Shown: positions 36,404 through 44,929, counted from the stretch's first letter. The stretch: 64,000 bases of DNA from Candidatus Bathyarchaeota archaeon (GCA_026014725.1 JAOZHV010000052.1:62001-126000); one strand, 5' to 3'. The notes: generated from the sequence alone by a model not told the origin. Program-made: numbers and translations.

Positions 36404-37330
36404 CTATTGCTTAAGTTCCTTTTCATACAAAGACTGTGCTCTTTGATAAATTTCTTCTTTTTTACCAAAGAAAGTAGGTCCAATTCCCTCAAGAACCTGC
36501 GAAGCGGCTGCACACCCTACTGCCGCGCACCATAGGGATTCTTTTTGTTTTAGGTATTCGCTGAGGAATGCTCCTATGAAAACGTCTCCTGCGCCTGTAG
36601 GGTCAACGATTACGTTTGATGAGCAAGCTGGAATGTCATAAAATGCGCCATCAACCGAGAGCAATGCGCCCCTTACGCCTCTTGTTACGATGACGGTTTC
36701 TACGCCAAAGTCGTGAACTGCCTTTATGGCTGGTTTGAGTTCAGATGTTCCAGTTAAAGCGTAGATTTCGTCTGCTGTTGACTTGTAAATGTTCACAAGG
36801 CTAAGAATATGGTTGTCAATTTTTGCCGTGTTAGTTACGGCGCCGTTTTCATCAAAACTCCGCACTATACCTTGAGGGTCAAGAGAGATAACATCAGCAC
36901 ATTTCTTTAAGTGTTCAACAGCCTCGCTTGAGATTTCGTTTGCTATGGGTGCAATGTGAATAGCCTTAGCGGCGGCGCCTGAAGGCAAATCGTCCACGGT
37001 GAGCGGTGAGCCCTTGCATTTTAGCGTCAAGATGCGACTTGACAAGTCTTTGTTATAACAAAGTTCAAAACGTGTAGTTTTTTCACCTACAACTTTATGA
37101 ACATTTGAAACGTTAACGCCTTCTTTCTTGAGCCACCAAAGGTACGCTTCAGGAAAGTCTTCCCCTACTCTGGAATAAACTTTTACAGTTGAGCCTAAGC
37201 GTCTTGCGATAAGAGAAGTGTAGGTGACTGCCCCGCCTACCACAACAAAGGGCGCTGTTCTGGTCGGCAACAGAATTGTGTCAATTGAGAAGTGACCAAC
37301 CACTGCCAAATCAGAAATGATAGCACCCAT
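36404..37330 (-). CDS. PfkB-family sugar kinase
   Basis: A 308-residue ribokinase-family enzyme that phosphorylates a sugar or nucleoside with ATP. VVGGAVTYTSLIARRLG is the substrate-side signature and VDPTGAGDVFIGAFLSEYL holds the catalytic DPTGAGD with its base aspartate. Substrate is not predictable from sequence; relatives act on ribose, nucleosides or inositol. The neighbouring inositol-phosphate synthase (40214-41299) makes inositol kinase one option, only by loose proximity. The leader TAAGAGTGAGTTAAC precedes the ATG. Confidence 0.87.
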   Translation of the reverse strand: MGAIISDLAVVGHFSIDTILLPTRTAPFVVVGGAVTYTSLIARRLGSTVKVYSRVGEDFPEAYLWWLKKEGVNVSNVHKVVGEKTTRFELCYNKDLSSRILTLKCKGSPLTVDDLPSGAAAKAIHIAPIANEISSEAVEHLKKCADVISLDPQGIVRSFDENGAVTNTAKIDNHILSLVNIYKSTADEIYALTGTSELKPAIKAVHDFGVETVIVTRGVRGALLSVDGAFYDIPACSSNVIVDPTGAGDVFIGAFLSEYLKQKESLWCAAVGCAAASQVLEGIGPTFFGKKEEIYQRAQSLYEKELKQ

Positions 37331-37439
37331 GTTAACTCACTCTTAGGAAGATTAAAGCACCTAGTATATAGGATTAGCCCAAGCAACAATTAAAATAACA
37401 ATTAAGCGATGGCTAAAAAGCATGCTTTTCTAGTTAAAA

Positions 37440-38240
37440 TTAACCGCTTAAGAAAACAAGAACGTCTTCGTTAAACTTTTTACTTGACACCATGTGACCT
37501 TTGCCTTCGTAGATGATTAGCTTAGAGTTCGGTATTCCAGCCGCGGTTTCACGGAGTAGCTCAACAGGACAAAAATAATCGCGGTCACCAGCAACCACAA
37601 GAGTAGACGCAACAATTTGGGAAAGCTTATTTTTGCAGTCATGCGCAATTTCAGCCTTGCCTTCAACCAACAGGTCAGCAGGACATTTGGGCTTTTGGAG
37701 CGTGCTTGAGCCAAAAAGGCTTGTAAAAAACTTTAGAAACCTTACCTTTAGTCTCCCACCAACCATCATAGGGGCTAAACTGCGAAATGCCTCTCTTGTC
37801 CTGCCTTGACTAGCCAACTCGGCAAAATGCATGTCCAATTCGGCACCTTCTTTGCTGAAGCGGTAAGCTGACATAGCTATTACTAAACGACGGACAAGCT
37901 CTGGATGGTCAGCTGCTAACTGCAAAGCAATCAACCCTCCGTATGATTCGCCGATAACGTCAACTGGTCCACCGTTAAACTCGTCTCTGATGACTACTGC
38001 AAAATCCTCAGCCATGTCCGCAGTAGAGTAACCTTCAGGCAAATCACTCTTGCGAGACATCATGTAAATGGTATATTTCTTGCTTAGGAAACTGAACTGC
38101 TTTGACATTAAGCCTGAGAGGTAGTTGCCTGGTCCACCGCTAAAAACCAAAAGAAGCTTCTCGCCTTTGCCGAAGCGAATGTAGGGAACCCCATTCTTGA
38201 AAACCCCTCTCTCAACCAAGGTTAAACCCAAAGAAAGCAT
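37440..38240 (-). CDS. Alpha/beta-fold hydrolase
   Basis: A 266-residue serine hydrolase. The nucleophile elbow is GESYGG (S99), the acid lies in VAGDRDYFCP and the histidine in YEGKGHMVSS; the oxyanion segment FSGGPGNY precedes the elbow. Substrates of this fold vary widely (esters, peptides, lactones). It is a single gene with a TATA-like TTTATATTC about 45 bases upstream. The ATG at 38240 is preferred over a TTG two codons earlier. Confidence 0.85.
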   Translation of the reverse strand: MLSLGLTLVERGVFKNGVPYIRFGKGEKLLLVFSGGPGNYLSGLMSKQFSFLSKKYTIYMMSRKSDLPEGYSTADMAEDFAVVIRDEFNGGPVDVIGESYGGLIALQLAADHPELVRRLVIAMSAYRFSKEGAELDMHFAELASQGRTREAFRSLAPMMVGGRLKVRFLKFFTSLFGSSTLQKPKCPADLLVEGKAEIAHDCKNKLSQIVASTLVVAGDRDYFCPVELLRETAAGIPNSKLIIYEGKGHMVSSKKFNEDVLVFLSG

Positions 38241-38300
38241 CGGCAATTAAGCAAATAAGCTTTAACGAGCGGTCTGATTTTGAATATAAAAAAATTTTGT

Positions 38301-38343
38301 CTTTATATAGGGGGATAGGAGTAGCTGCAGAGCAACAAAAGAC
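38301..38343 (+). repeat. R3 element, copy 1 (TATATA-GGGGG)
   Basis: CTTTATATAGGGGG (38301-38314) followed by ATAGGAGTAGCTGCAGAGCAACA. The minus-strand sequence from 41511 to 41470 matches it: CTTTATGGGGGG, AAGGTAGTTGCAGAGCAAGA. It sits between two minus-strand genes and touches the stop of the reductase gene. On the minus strand its TATATAAAG could also act as a TATA box. Confidence 0.45.
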
Positions 38344-38346
38344 AGC

Positions 38347-39693
38347 TTACCGCAGCTTCATTAAAACCATTTCAGCCGCAAGCACCATTGGCTCCCATGT
38401 TTCGCAGAGCGGTGGCGCATAGGCAGTGTCCGCTTTTGCAAGTTCACGTACTGTCATACCTTTTTGGATGGCGAAACTGAGGCAGTTTATGCGTTGAGTA
38501 ACTTCTTCTCCGCCTATAACTTGCCCCCCCACGATGCGCTGGGATTCTTTCTCGACGACAAGCTTGACTTTTATTGGTTTGGCGCCTGGGAAATAGTCCG
38601 CTTTGGTCTTGCTGGTTATTGCTCCTGTGACAACTTCGATGCGGTTGCGTGCGGCAGCAGTTTCAGTTAAACCCGTGTTACCTGCCTCAATCTCAAAGAG
38701 ACGCGTAACTGCCGAAGCTAGGACGCCGCCAAACTGCGAGTAGTCTCCTGCAGCGTTGACACCTGCAACCTTGCCTTGCCGAACAGCGATTGTGCCGAGT
38801 TGTGCACACATGGGTTTGTGAGTTATGATGTTTGGTGCTTCAGCGCAATCGCCAACAGCATAAACGTCTTTGACATCAGTTTCCATTCTGCCATTAGTCT
38901 TGATAGCGCGTGATTCACCAAGCGTTATGCCTGCCTCAACAGCAAGTTTCGTGTTAGCCCGCACACCAAAAGCACTGATAAACATGTCAGCTTCAATTTT
39001 TTCGCCGCCAGCCATCACAGCCGTAACTTTTTCGTCGCCTAAGAATTCTTCCACGCTTTTACTCGTAAGAATCTTCATGCCCTTCTCTTGAAGGTGCTCT
39101 TGAACAAGCTTTGCCATGTCAGCGTCAAGCAACTGGGGCAAAATCTGCGGCAACATTTCAACAATAGTAACTGTTAAGCCGTGCTCAATTAAGCCTACGC
39201 CAACTTCTAAGCCAATTAAGCCAGCGCCCATGATGACAGCTGATTTGGCGCCTGCTTTAACGGCTTCATCGATTTTTTCGCCATCTTCAATGCTTCTGAG
39301 ACTTAAGATGCCTTGTTTTTCTCTGCCTTTAATCGGCGGCATGAATGCGTCTGCACCAGTTGCAATTACGAGGCTATCGTATGGCAAGGTTTCAGCGGCG
39401 CCTTCTTTGGTCTGGACGGTGACGGTTTTTTCTTTGGTGTTGATTGCCGTGGCTTTGGTTTCAGTGCGCAAGTTAAGCTTGAGCATCTGGAAATATGCGG
39501 GTGGATAAACAATTAAATCCCTAAATGACGCAATGTGCCCGCCGATAACGAACGGTAAACCACAACGTGAGTAACCAGCAGTTTTCTCTTGGGTTACAAG
39601 GGTAATTTCTGCGGTGCGGTCTTTCTTGCGTGCGGCTGAGGCTGCTTCAACACCTGCAGCGTTAGCTCCGATGACGATTATGCGTCTAGCCAT
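38347..39693 (-). CDS. FAD-dependent pyridine nucleotide-disulfide oxidoreductase (CoA-disulfide reductase/NADH oxidase-like)
   Basis: A 448-residue flavoprotein. The FAD motif GANAAG is at residues 9-14 and the NAD motif GAGLIGLEVG is near 155; VYAVGDCAE closes the FAD domain. The redox centre is a single cysteine, C44 in SRCGLP, as in CoA-disulfide reductases and NADH oxidases, not the CxxxxC pair of lipoamide dehydrogenase. It starts 19 bases after the GcvH stop on the same strand, so it is probably co-transcribed with an H protein. That suggests it acts on a lipoyl or low-molecular-weight thiol, an inference from position only. AAGG precedes the ATG at 39693. Confidence 0.85.
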   Translation of the reverse strand: MARRIIVIGANAAGVEAASAARKKDRTAEITLVTQEKTAGYSRCGLPFVIGGHIASFRDLIVYPPAYFQMLKLNLRTETKATAINTKEKTVTVQTKEGAAETLPYDSLVIATGADAFMPPIKGREKQGILSLRSIEDGEKIDEAVKAGAKSAVIMGAGLIGLEVGVGLIEHGLTVTIVEMLPQILPQLLDADMAKLVQEHLQEKGMKILTSKSVEEFLGDEKVTAVMAGGEKIEADMFISAFGVRANTKLAVEAGITLGESRAIKTNGRMETDVKDVYAVGDCAEAPNIITHKPMCAQLGTIAVRQGKVAGVNAAGDYSQFGGVLASAVTRLFEIEAGNTGLTETAAARNRIEVVTGAITSKTKADYFPGAKPIKVKLVVEKESQRIVGGQVIGGEEVTQRINCLSFAIQKGMTVRELAKADTAYAPPLCETWEPMVLAAEMVLMKLR

Positions 39694-39712
39694 GCATTTG
39701 TCGCCTTCAACT

Positions 39713-40132
39713 TTAGCATTGCCCAGCAGCTTGAGCTTTGTGCCATTCAACTGCTTTGATGAAGTCCATTAGGTTGGCGAGTTCTGCTTGCAGGTTTGAG
39801 GGTTTAACGACCAGTAACCAGCCTTTTTCGTAGGGGTCTTCGTTTAGTGTTTCTGGTTTAGATTGAACTTCATCGTTGACTTCTTCGATGGTTCCGCTGA
39901 CTGGCGCAACAAGGTCTGAAACAGCTTTTACGGATTCTAGGGTTCCATACGGCTCGTTTTGTTTAACTTCGCTTCCTGCGCTTGGAAGTTCAGCGTAAAC
40001 AATCTCACGCAGTGACTTTTGTGCGTAGTCAGTTATACCGATACGGACTTTGTCTCCTTCGATTTTTACCCATTCAAAATCTTTCGAGAAATAGAGGCCT
40101 TCTGGCACTTCGTATGCTTCAACTTTTACCAT
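39713..40132 (-). CDS. gcvH: Glycine cleavage system H protein
   Basis: A 139-residue lipoyl-carrier protein. The lipoylated lysine is K69 in LESVKAVSDL; GITDYAQKSLREIVY and VAPVSGTIEEVND flank it as in all H proteins. The carrier shuttles aminomethyl groups among P, T and L proteins. No P or T protein gene is present; only the single-cysteine disulfide reductase follows. The C-terminal ending is slightly longer than usual (EWHKAQAAGQC). Confidence 0.95.
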   Translation of the reverse strand: MVKVEAYEVPEGLYFSKDFEWVKIEGDKVRIGITDYAQKSLREIVYAELPSAGSEVKQNEPYGTLESVKAVSDLVAPVSGTIEEVNDEVQSKPETLNEDPYEKGWLLVVKPSNLQAELANLMDFIKAVEWHKAQAAGQC

Positions 40133-40213
40133 GCGTTTGAACCTTCTAAGTATTGTTGAGTTACCAAAAAGTAGGTAACCCTATAAAAAGCTTTAACGGA
40201 ACTAAAGTTTAAT

Positions 40214-41299
40214 TTATCGTTCGCGTTTGCCTGCTATCCACTCTTCTGTCCATTGGCGAGCTTGGTTGTCGGGGATTTGAATTGGCGGGTGCTTAAACGC
40301 GTAAGCAGGCATACTAAGCAAGGCGCCTGCGATTTTGCGGTCCAAAGCGATTTTTGCTGCGCGGATGAGATCAATTACGACTCCTGCGCTGTTTGGTGAA
40401 TCTTCGACTTCTAGTTTAACGCTGATGTTGATGGGGCGGTCGCCGAATTTTCTGCCTTTAAGCGAGATATAACAGATTTTCTTGTTGTCTAGAAAGCCGA
40501 CGAAGTCTGAGGGACCAATGCGTGTGGGAAGCTCGTATGGGACAAGGCTGGTGACTGCTTCGGTTTTGCTGATGCGTTTGGATTTTAAGCGGTTCTCCAC
40601 GGTCATATTTTGAAAGTCGGTGTCGCCGCCGAGGTTAAGCTGGTAAGTTTCGTCAACGATTACGCCTCTGTCTAGGCATAAACGTACAAGCGTACGGTGC
40701 AGGATGGTTGCGCCGACTTGGCTTTTGATGTCGTCGCCAAGGACGGGTAAGCCTGCGTTTTCGAATCTTTTTGGCCACTCGCCCGATTTGTCGCTGCCGA
40801 TAAATTCGGGCATACAGTTCACGAAAGCGCATCCTGCATCAATTGCGCATTGAGCGTAAAATCGGACTGCGTCGTGGCTACCAACTGGGAGGTAGTTGAC
40901 GAGAACGTGAGTTCTTGTTTCCTTTAGAATGTTGACAATGCTTTCTTTGGTGGTTTTGCTGTCGTCGTAAACGTTGAATGTTTGCCGCATGTGGGGTGCT
41001 ACGCCGTCGAGAATGATTCCAGGCGATACTTTGACACCTAAGTTGGGGACATCTGCGAATTTTTCGCAACAGTTGGGTTTTATCCAGATGGCTTCTGAGA
41101 GGTCTTTTCCGATTTTGTCTTTGTTAACTTCAAAAGCCGCGACAAATTTTATATCGCTTATGTGATAGCCGCCAAAGTTGACGTGCATGAGCCCTGGGAC
41201 TGTGGTGTCTGGTTTTGCGTTTTTGTAGTATTGTGTTCCTTGTATTAGGGCTGATGCGCTGTTGCCAACGCCAACTATTGCTACTCGAATTTCAGGCAT
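40214..41299 (-). CDS. ino1: myo-Inositol-3-phosphate synthase
   Basis: A 361-residue NAD-dependent enzyme converting glucose-6-phosphate to inositol-3-phosphate, the precursor of archaetidylinositol and compatible solutes. GVGNSASALIQG is the NAD fold, and NYLPVGS, CAFVNCMPEFIGSD, DIKSQVGATILHR and the SPNSAGVVIDLIRAAKIALD segment are strong signatures. Length is as in the archaeal form, shorter than the eukaryotic one. The ATG at 41299 or at 41311 may start it; neither has a clear ribosome site. Confidence 0.95.
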   Translation of the reverse strand: MPEIRVAIVGVGNSASALIQGTQYYKNAKPDTTVPGLMHVNFGGYHISDIKFVAAFEVNKDKIGKDLSEAIWIKPNCCEKFADVPNLGVKVSPGIILDGVAPHMRQTFNVYDDSKTTKESIVNILKETRTHVLVNYLPVGSHDAVRFYAQCAIDAGCAFVNCMPEFIGSDKSGEWPKRFENAGLPVLGDDIKSQVGATILHRTLVRLCLDRGVIVDETYQLNLGGDTDFQNMTVENRLKSKRISKTEAVTSLVPYELPTRIGPSDFVGFLDNKKICYISLKGRKFGDRPINISVKLEVEDSPNSAGVVIDLIRAAKIALDRKIAGALLSMPAYAFKHPPIQIPDNQARQWTEEWIAGKRER

Positions 41300-41570
41300 G
41301 ATGGTAATCATCCGATTCGTTGATTTAGTTTAGGCTTACGTTAGGGTGCGCTATAACTTTTTCCTAGAGAATTGCTAATGTTTCTGTTAAAGTTGATGGC
41401 GTTGAGATGGACATCTGCAGAGCTTCTCTTATTGGAGTGATTACGAGTCGACATGAAACCATCCAGGGAAAGGTTTCTTGCTCTGCAACTACCTTGTCCC
41501 CCCATAAAGAATAAAATACATGTTTTAACTTGATTTTTGCGATTAAACGAGAAATAAAGGCAAAAGTGGA
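41300..41570. ncRNA. Gene-free gap with nested inverted repeats (candidate structured RNA) and R3 copy 2
   Basis: TGCAGAGC (41416-41423) can pair with GCTCTGCA (41480-41487); inside, GAAACC (41455-41460) pairs with GGTTTC (41472-41477) around 11 bases. On the minus strand 41511-41470 is R3 copy 2 (CTTTATGGGGGG then GTTGCAGAGCAAGAAACC), so the 3' arm of the outer stem is part of that repeat. No protein is visible. Whether it is transcribed is unknown. Confidence 0.4.
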
Positions 41571-42674
41571 TTATTGTTTTTTCTTTAATTCTTCTCGTAT
41601 TCGCTCAAGGTACTTGGGGTCTTCCCTGAGCACCTTGGGAATGTAGTTGCATGCTGGGTCTGATTCAAACAGGTCGCCCGTGTAGAATTCAGCGCGTGTT
41701 CTGCATCCGCCGCAGATTTCTCGGTACTCACAGACGCCACATCTGCCCTTGAGGTTACTTTTGTCGCGAAGTTTAAGGTGGAACTCGCTTTTCTGCAGGT
41801 CATCCCAAGCTTGACGCAGGGAAGTGTTCTTAACGTTGCCGACGCGGTAGCCTTCGTGGAAGCCGCAGCTTCGGTAGTCACCGTTCTCTGTGATGCCGAT
41901 GTAGTTGCCGCCGATGGTGCATCTGCCGAGGTAGCCTTCGTTGAACCAGTCCCAGAAGTCCACAGAGTTTTTCTGTTTAACGATACGTGCATAGAAGGGT
42001 GAGTAAACGTTGACTTTGACTTTGCCGTAGAGTTTACGCTGTATTTCATAGATTTCGTTGAATGCATCCTCATACTGCTGAGGGGTTGGCGCGAGGTCTT
42101 CCATATTTTCGCCTGCTCTGCCGACGGGAACAAGGTTGTGGTAGACGACTGAGCGGGCTTTGTATTCTTCCGCCAGCGCTGCTGTGTGCGCCATCTGGTG
42201 GATGTTGTATTTTGTCATGGTTGTGACTAAGCAGTCCAGCAAGCCGACGCTACTGAGTTTCTTCATGGCATGAAGAGCTTTATCATAGCCGCCTTTGCGC
42301 CTTATGCGGTCGTTTGTGTCGCGTTCGCCGTCGATGCTGATGGCTGTTTTAACGTTGTATTTTGTCAGTTTATTGAAGCGTTCTTCATCCCACGCGTAGC
42401 CGCTGGTGATTAAACTGACGTTAAGGTTATGCTGTTTCTCCGCATACTCGATAATTTCCCAAATATCAGGGCGAACCAAAGGTTCTCCACCGCTGATTCC
42501 AAACCATTGCGAGCCGAACTTTGCCATTTCGTCAACCATATGTTTGGCTTCTGCCGTGCTCAACTCTTGGTCAGCTGCATAATCTTTTACGTAACTACAA
42601 TATGTACAGGTGCCGACGCAGTTCCGCGTGCACCGCCAAACCACCATAAATAATGGTGTAGTTGTAGGGTTCAT
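41571..42674 (-). CDS. Radical SAM enzyme with SPASM/twitch domain, AhbD/NirJ-like
   Basis: A 367-residue radical SAM protein. The SAM cluster motif is C19-x3-C23-x2-C26, with an additional C15 just before it. GISGGEPLVRPDIW and SLITSGYAWDEERF follow as in AhbD/NirJ/PqqE proteins. The C-terminal SPASM-type region has RCGVCEYREICGGCRTRAEF and a final DPAC, able to bind a second [4Fe-4S] cluster. Relatives decarboxylate siroheme-type tetrapyrroles (AhbC/D) or modify peptides; which applies is open. A paralogue is at 51493-52569. Single gene. Confidence 0.87.
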   Translation of the reverse strand: MNPTTTPLFMVVWRCTRNCVGTCTYCSYVKDYAADQELSTAEAKHMVDEMAKFGSQWFGISGGEPLVRPDIWEIIEYAEKQHNLNVSLITSGYAWDEERFNKLTKYNVKTAISIDGERDTNDRIRRKGGYDKALHAMKKLSSVGLLDCLVTTMTKYNIHQMAHTAALAEEYKARSVVYHNLVPVGRAGENMEDLAPTPQQYEDAFNEIYEIQRKLYGKVKVNVYSPFYARIVKQKNSVDFWDWFNEGYLGRCTIGGNYIGITENGDYRSCGFHEGYRVGNVKNTSLRQAWDDLQKSEFHLKLRDKSNLKGRCGVCEYREICGGCRTRAEFYTGDLFESDPACNYIPKVLREDPKYLERIREELKKKQ

Positions 42675-42811
42675 TCAAATCAACAGTGAATTAGATTTGC
42701 CTAGTCGATATAAAACTTACTGAAAAGAAACGGTTTTTTAGCTTTTTAGGAAAAGGCGCAGATGCTTCCATATCTAGCGTTTCTACGCTTGGAAGATTGC
42801 TTATTAATGTG

Positions 42812-43270
42812 TTAATTTTGTTGCTCTATTTTTCGGTATTTTCGCCTGTTTTGGATAAGCCCTTCAATGGTGAAAACAATCAGCGCTAAGCCTGTTATGA
42901 GCATTAACAGGACAAAGAAGACTTTGAACTCGTAATTTTCAACTGGATAATGAAGAAAGAAAACTATGGCTTCTATGATGAAGACTCCTAGAAAAACCAG
43001 AGAATAACGCCATATCTGGGGAATTAAACGGCTTCCTATCCAGACGTAACCTGCAATAGACGCTTTAGTTTTAATGGTGTATTCACCATATGCGTTCTTC
43101 TGCAGATAGCCTATGTCTTCAAGTTTTTGGAGGTGTCTGTATGCAACGCTGGGGCTACTAAGGTTCACGCCTTTCATGACATCTCTGGGTCCAACGGGTT
43201 TGCCTTTTCTTACAACATACAAGTAAACATCTTCGGTTAATCCCTCAAGTTCTATGTCAGCATTAGTCAC
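42812..43270 (-). CDS. Membrane-bound winged-helix regulator
   Basis: A 152-residue protein. The N-terminal half is a winged helix (VYLYVVRKGKPVGPRDVMK, then SSPSVAYRHLQKLEDIGYLQKN) and the C-terminal half has two helices (about residues 88-108 and 116-140) with a basic tail. It is divergent from the RnfD-like fusion gene (43541), so it is a candidate regulator of it. I prefer GTG at 43270, which has GAGG 8 bases upstream and starts the protein at the domain; a TTG start at 43351 would add 27 residues. Confidence 0.72.
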   Translation of the reverse strand: MTNADIELEGLTEDVYLYVVRKGKPVGPRDVMKGVNLSSPSVAYRHLQKLEDIGYLQKNAYGEYTIKTKASIAGYVWIGSRLIPQIWRYSLVFLGVFIIEAIVFFLHYPVENYEFKVFFVLLMLITGLALIVFTIEGLIQNRRKYRKIEQQN

Positions 43271-43484
43271 GTTTAAGCCTCGCAAGCAAGAGACAATTTG
43301 CGATTTACACGTATTAGCTTTACTTAAAAGCAGTTTTGCCACTGGTAACAATTTGTTTACAGCAGACTAATTACAAGGTGCAAAAGAGGACAAGTTTGCC
43401 CCTGAGAAAGAAAAATGCTTGTTAATTTTTAATTTTCATAAACTTTTTGCTTCCATATTAAACACATGATGTCTCAAGGAAAGT

Positions 43485-43494
43485 CTTATAAAAC
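43485..43494 (+). promoter_or_regulatory. TATA box of the RnfD-like gene
   Basis: CTTATAAAAC lies about 50 bases before the ATG at 43541. AAGGAG at about 43523 is the ribosome site. Confidence 0.5.
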
Positions 43495-43540
43495 CTATTA
43501 ACGCTAAAAGGAATTAGAAATCAAGGAGATTGTATAGAGA

Positions 43541-44923
43541 ATGTCTTCAAAACCAAAAGATTATTCGTGGATGACTAAAGATAAACTAATGACCTACACC
43601 TTCTTTGCCCTCCTCGCAATAGCAATTGTAACCATAGTCATGTGGTGGGGCGTATCCTCCTCAGACATGATGACTGGTGCAACGGTAGGTATGGACTTTG
43701 GATTAACAGTATTAATCAACTGCCTTATTGCAATAGGCATTGCAGTAGGCATAGATGTATTGCTAAACAAAGTCACCGTCGATAGTCCCCTCAACATTAT
43801 GTCTGCTGCAGTTTTTGGCTTGATTGTTGCAATGTCTTATTCTGTTGGAGAACCAGTGATGCGCGCAAGCGAAGTGCTTCCATTGGTTGGTCCTCAATCA
43901 TTCATCTACGTTGCGCTCATAACTGTCGTCGGTATGGTACTGTTCAAAAAACTCCAAGGCTTAAAAAGAAAATACGTCAACCCAGCCGCAGCCGCAAAAC
44001 TTCTGGTTCTTGCTTTCGTTGGAATCTTTACAGTGCTTATCCCAGCTGACCACCTCCTCTCAGGTGGATTACAAGTGCCTTCATTAGCAGGTCCAGTCGG
44101 CTATGATGTAATAGGCGGAAACGGTGCTGCCGGATTTGGCTTTTACGTGTACAGTTGCTTTGCTAACCCAATGTTACAACTTCCAAGTGCTGTTTCACAA
44201 TCTGACGTGTTCAACTTGCTGTTCCTACAAAAGTTCCACGGCTGGCCAGGTGGCGCTTCAAGCATCGCTGTAATAGTCGTTGGCATCGTACTGTTCGCTC
44301 TTCTACGTCGGTACATAAAATGGAGAATTACCGCAGCATACTTTGCCTCAGTAGCAGTGACAGCCGTCATATTGAACTTCGTGTTCCCAGGCGGCGACTT
44401 ACTGTTAAGGCTCGGCTTTAGCCTATTCGTAGGAAGCTCAATATTCCTAGCGTTCTTCATGGCAACCGACCCCGCATCAACACCGTTAACATATTTAGGT
44501 CAGATAATATTCGGCGTAGGCTTAGGAGTGCTGACAGTTCTGTTGCAAACTGTGGGTTTCTTTGGCGGTTCAATCTTAGCACTAGTCATAATGAACCTCA
44601 CGTCACCTGTCTTAGACCGCGTAGGCAAACTAAAGCCAGCAACTGAAAAGAAAGAGCCAAAACTACCCAAAGCCAAAGCATTTGCAGCTGAGAAAGTCAA
44701 AGTTTACGACTGCATAAGATGCGGTGCCTGCATGAGAGTTTGTTGCCACAATCTTAGCCCAATACTGATCAAACAAGCATTTGACAAACAAAACTTCGAT
44801 GCCATGATTAAACTCAACGCTGACTACTGCGATGGCTGTGGACACTGCAGTTTCGTATGCCCCTCAAGAATCGATTTGAAAGGTAGTGTACTTAGAGCAA
44901 AAGCAATGCTACGACAGCAATAA
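43541..44923 (+). CDS. RnfD/NqrB-like membrane protein fused to RnfC-type double [4Fe-4S] domain
   Basis: A 460-residue protein. Residues 1-360 form about ten helices of NqrB/RnfD type, including FMATDPASTPLTYLGQ (306-321). Residues 385-460 are a cytosolic ferredoxin-like domain: C391-x2-C394-x2-C397-x3-C401 and C430-x2-C433-x2-C436-x3-CPSR (C440), which matches the C-terminus of RnfC. A DMMTGAT segment (42-48) after helix 1 fits the DxxTGAT consensus for covalent FMN attachment. This suggests an electron-driven ion pump or a membrane ferredoxin oxidoreductase in one chain. The other Rnf subunits (A, B, E, G) are absent here. It is followed by another membrane protein. Confidence 0.85.
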   Translation: MSSKPKDYSWMTKDKLMTYTFFALLAIAIVTIVMWWGVSSSDMMTGATVGMDFGLTVLINCLIAIGIAVGIDVLLNKVTVDSPLNIMSAAVFGLIVAMSYSVGEPVMRASEVLPLVGPQSFIYVALITVVGMVLFKKLQGLKRKYVNPAAAAKLLVLAFVGIFTVLIPADHLLSGGLQVPSLAGPVGYDVIGGNGAAGFGFYVYSCFANPMLQLPSAVSQSDVFNLLFLQKFHGWPGGASSIAVIVVGIVLFALLRRYIKWRITAAYFASVAVTAVILNFVFPGGDLLLRLGFSLFVGSSIFLAFFMATDPASTPLTYLGQIIFGVGLGVLTVLLQTVGFFGGSILALVIMNLTSPVLDRVGKLKPATEKKEPKLPKAKAFAAEKVKVYDCIRCGACMRVCCHNLSPILIKQAFDKQNFDAMIKLNADYCDGCGHCSFVCPSRIDLKGSVLRAKAMLRQQ

Positions 44924-44929
44924 AGAACT

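Noticed and set aside
38347-39693. Lipoamide dehydrogenase (L protein) partner of GcvH
   Set aside because: Only one redox cysteine (SRCGLP) instead of the CxxxxC pair.
41571-42674. Firm assignment as AhbC or AhbD of haem synthesis
   Set aside because: C-terminal motifs match, but no other ahb or sirohaem gene is in the window and SPASM relatives act on peptides too.
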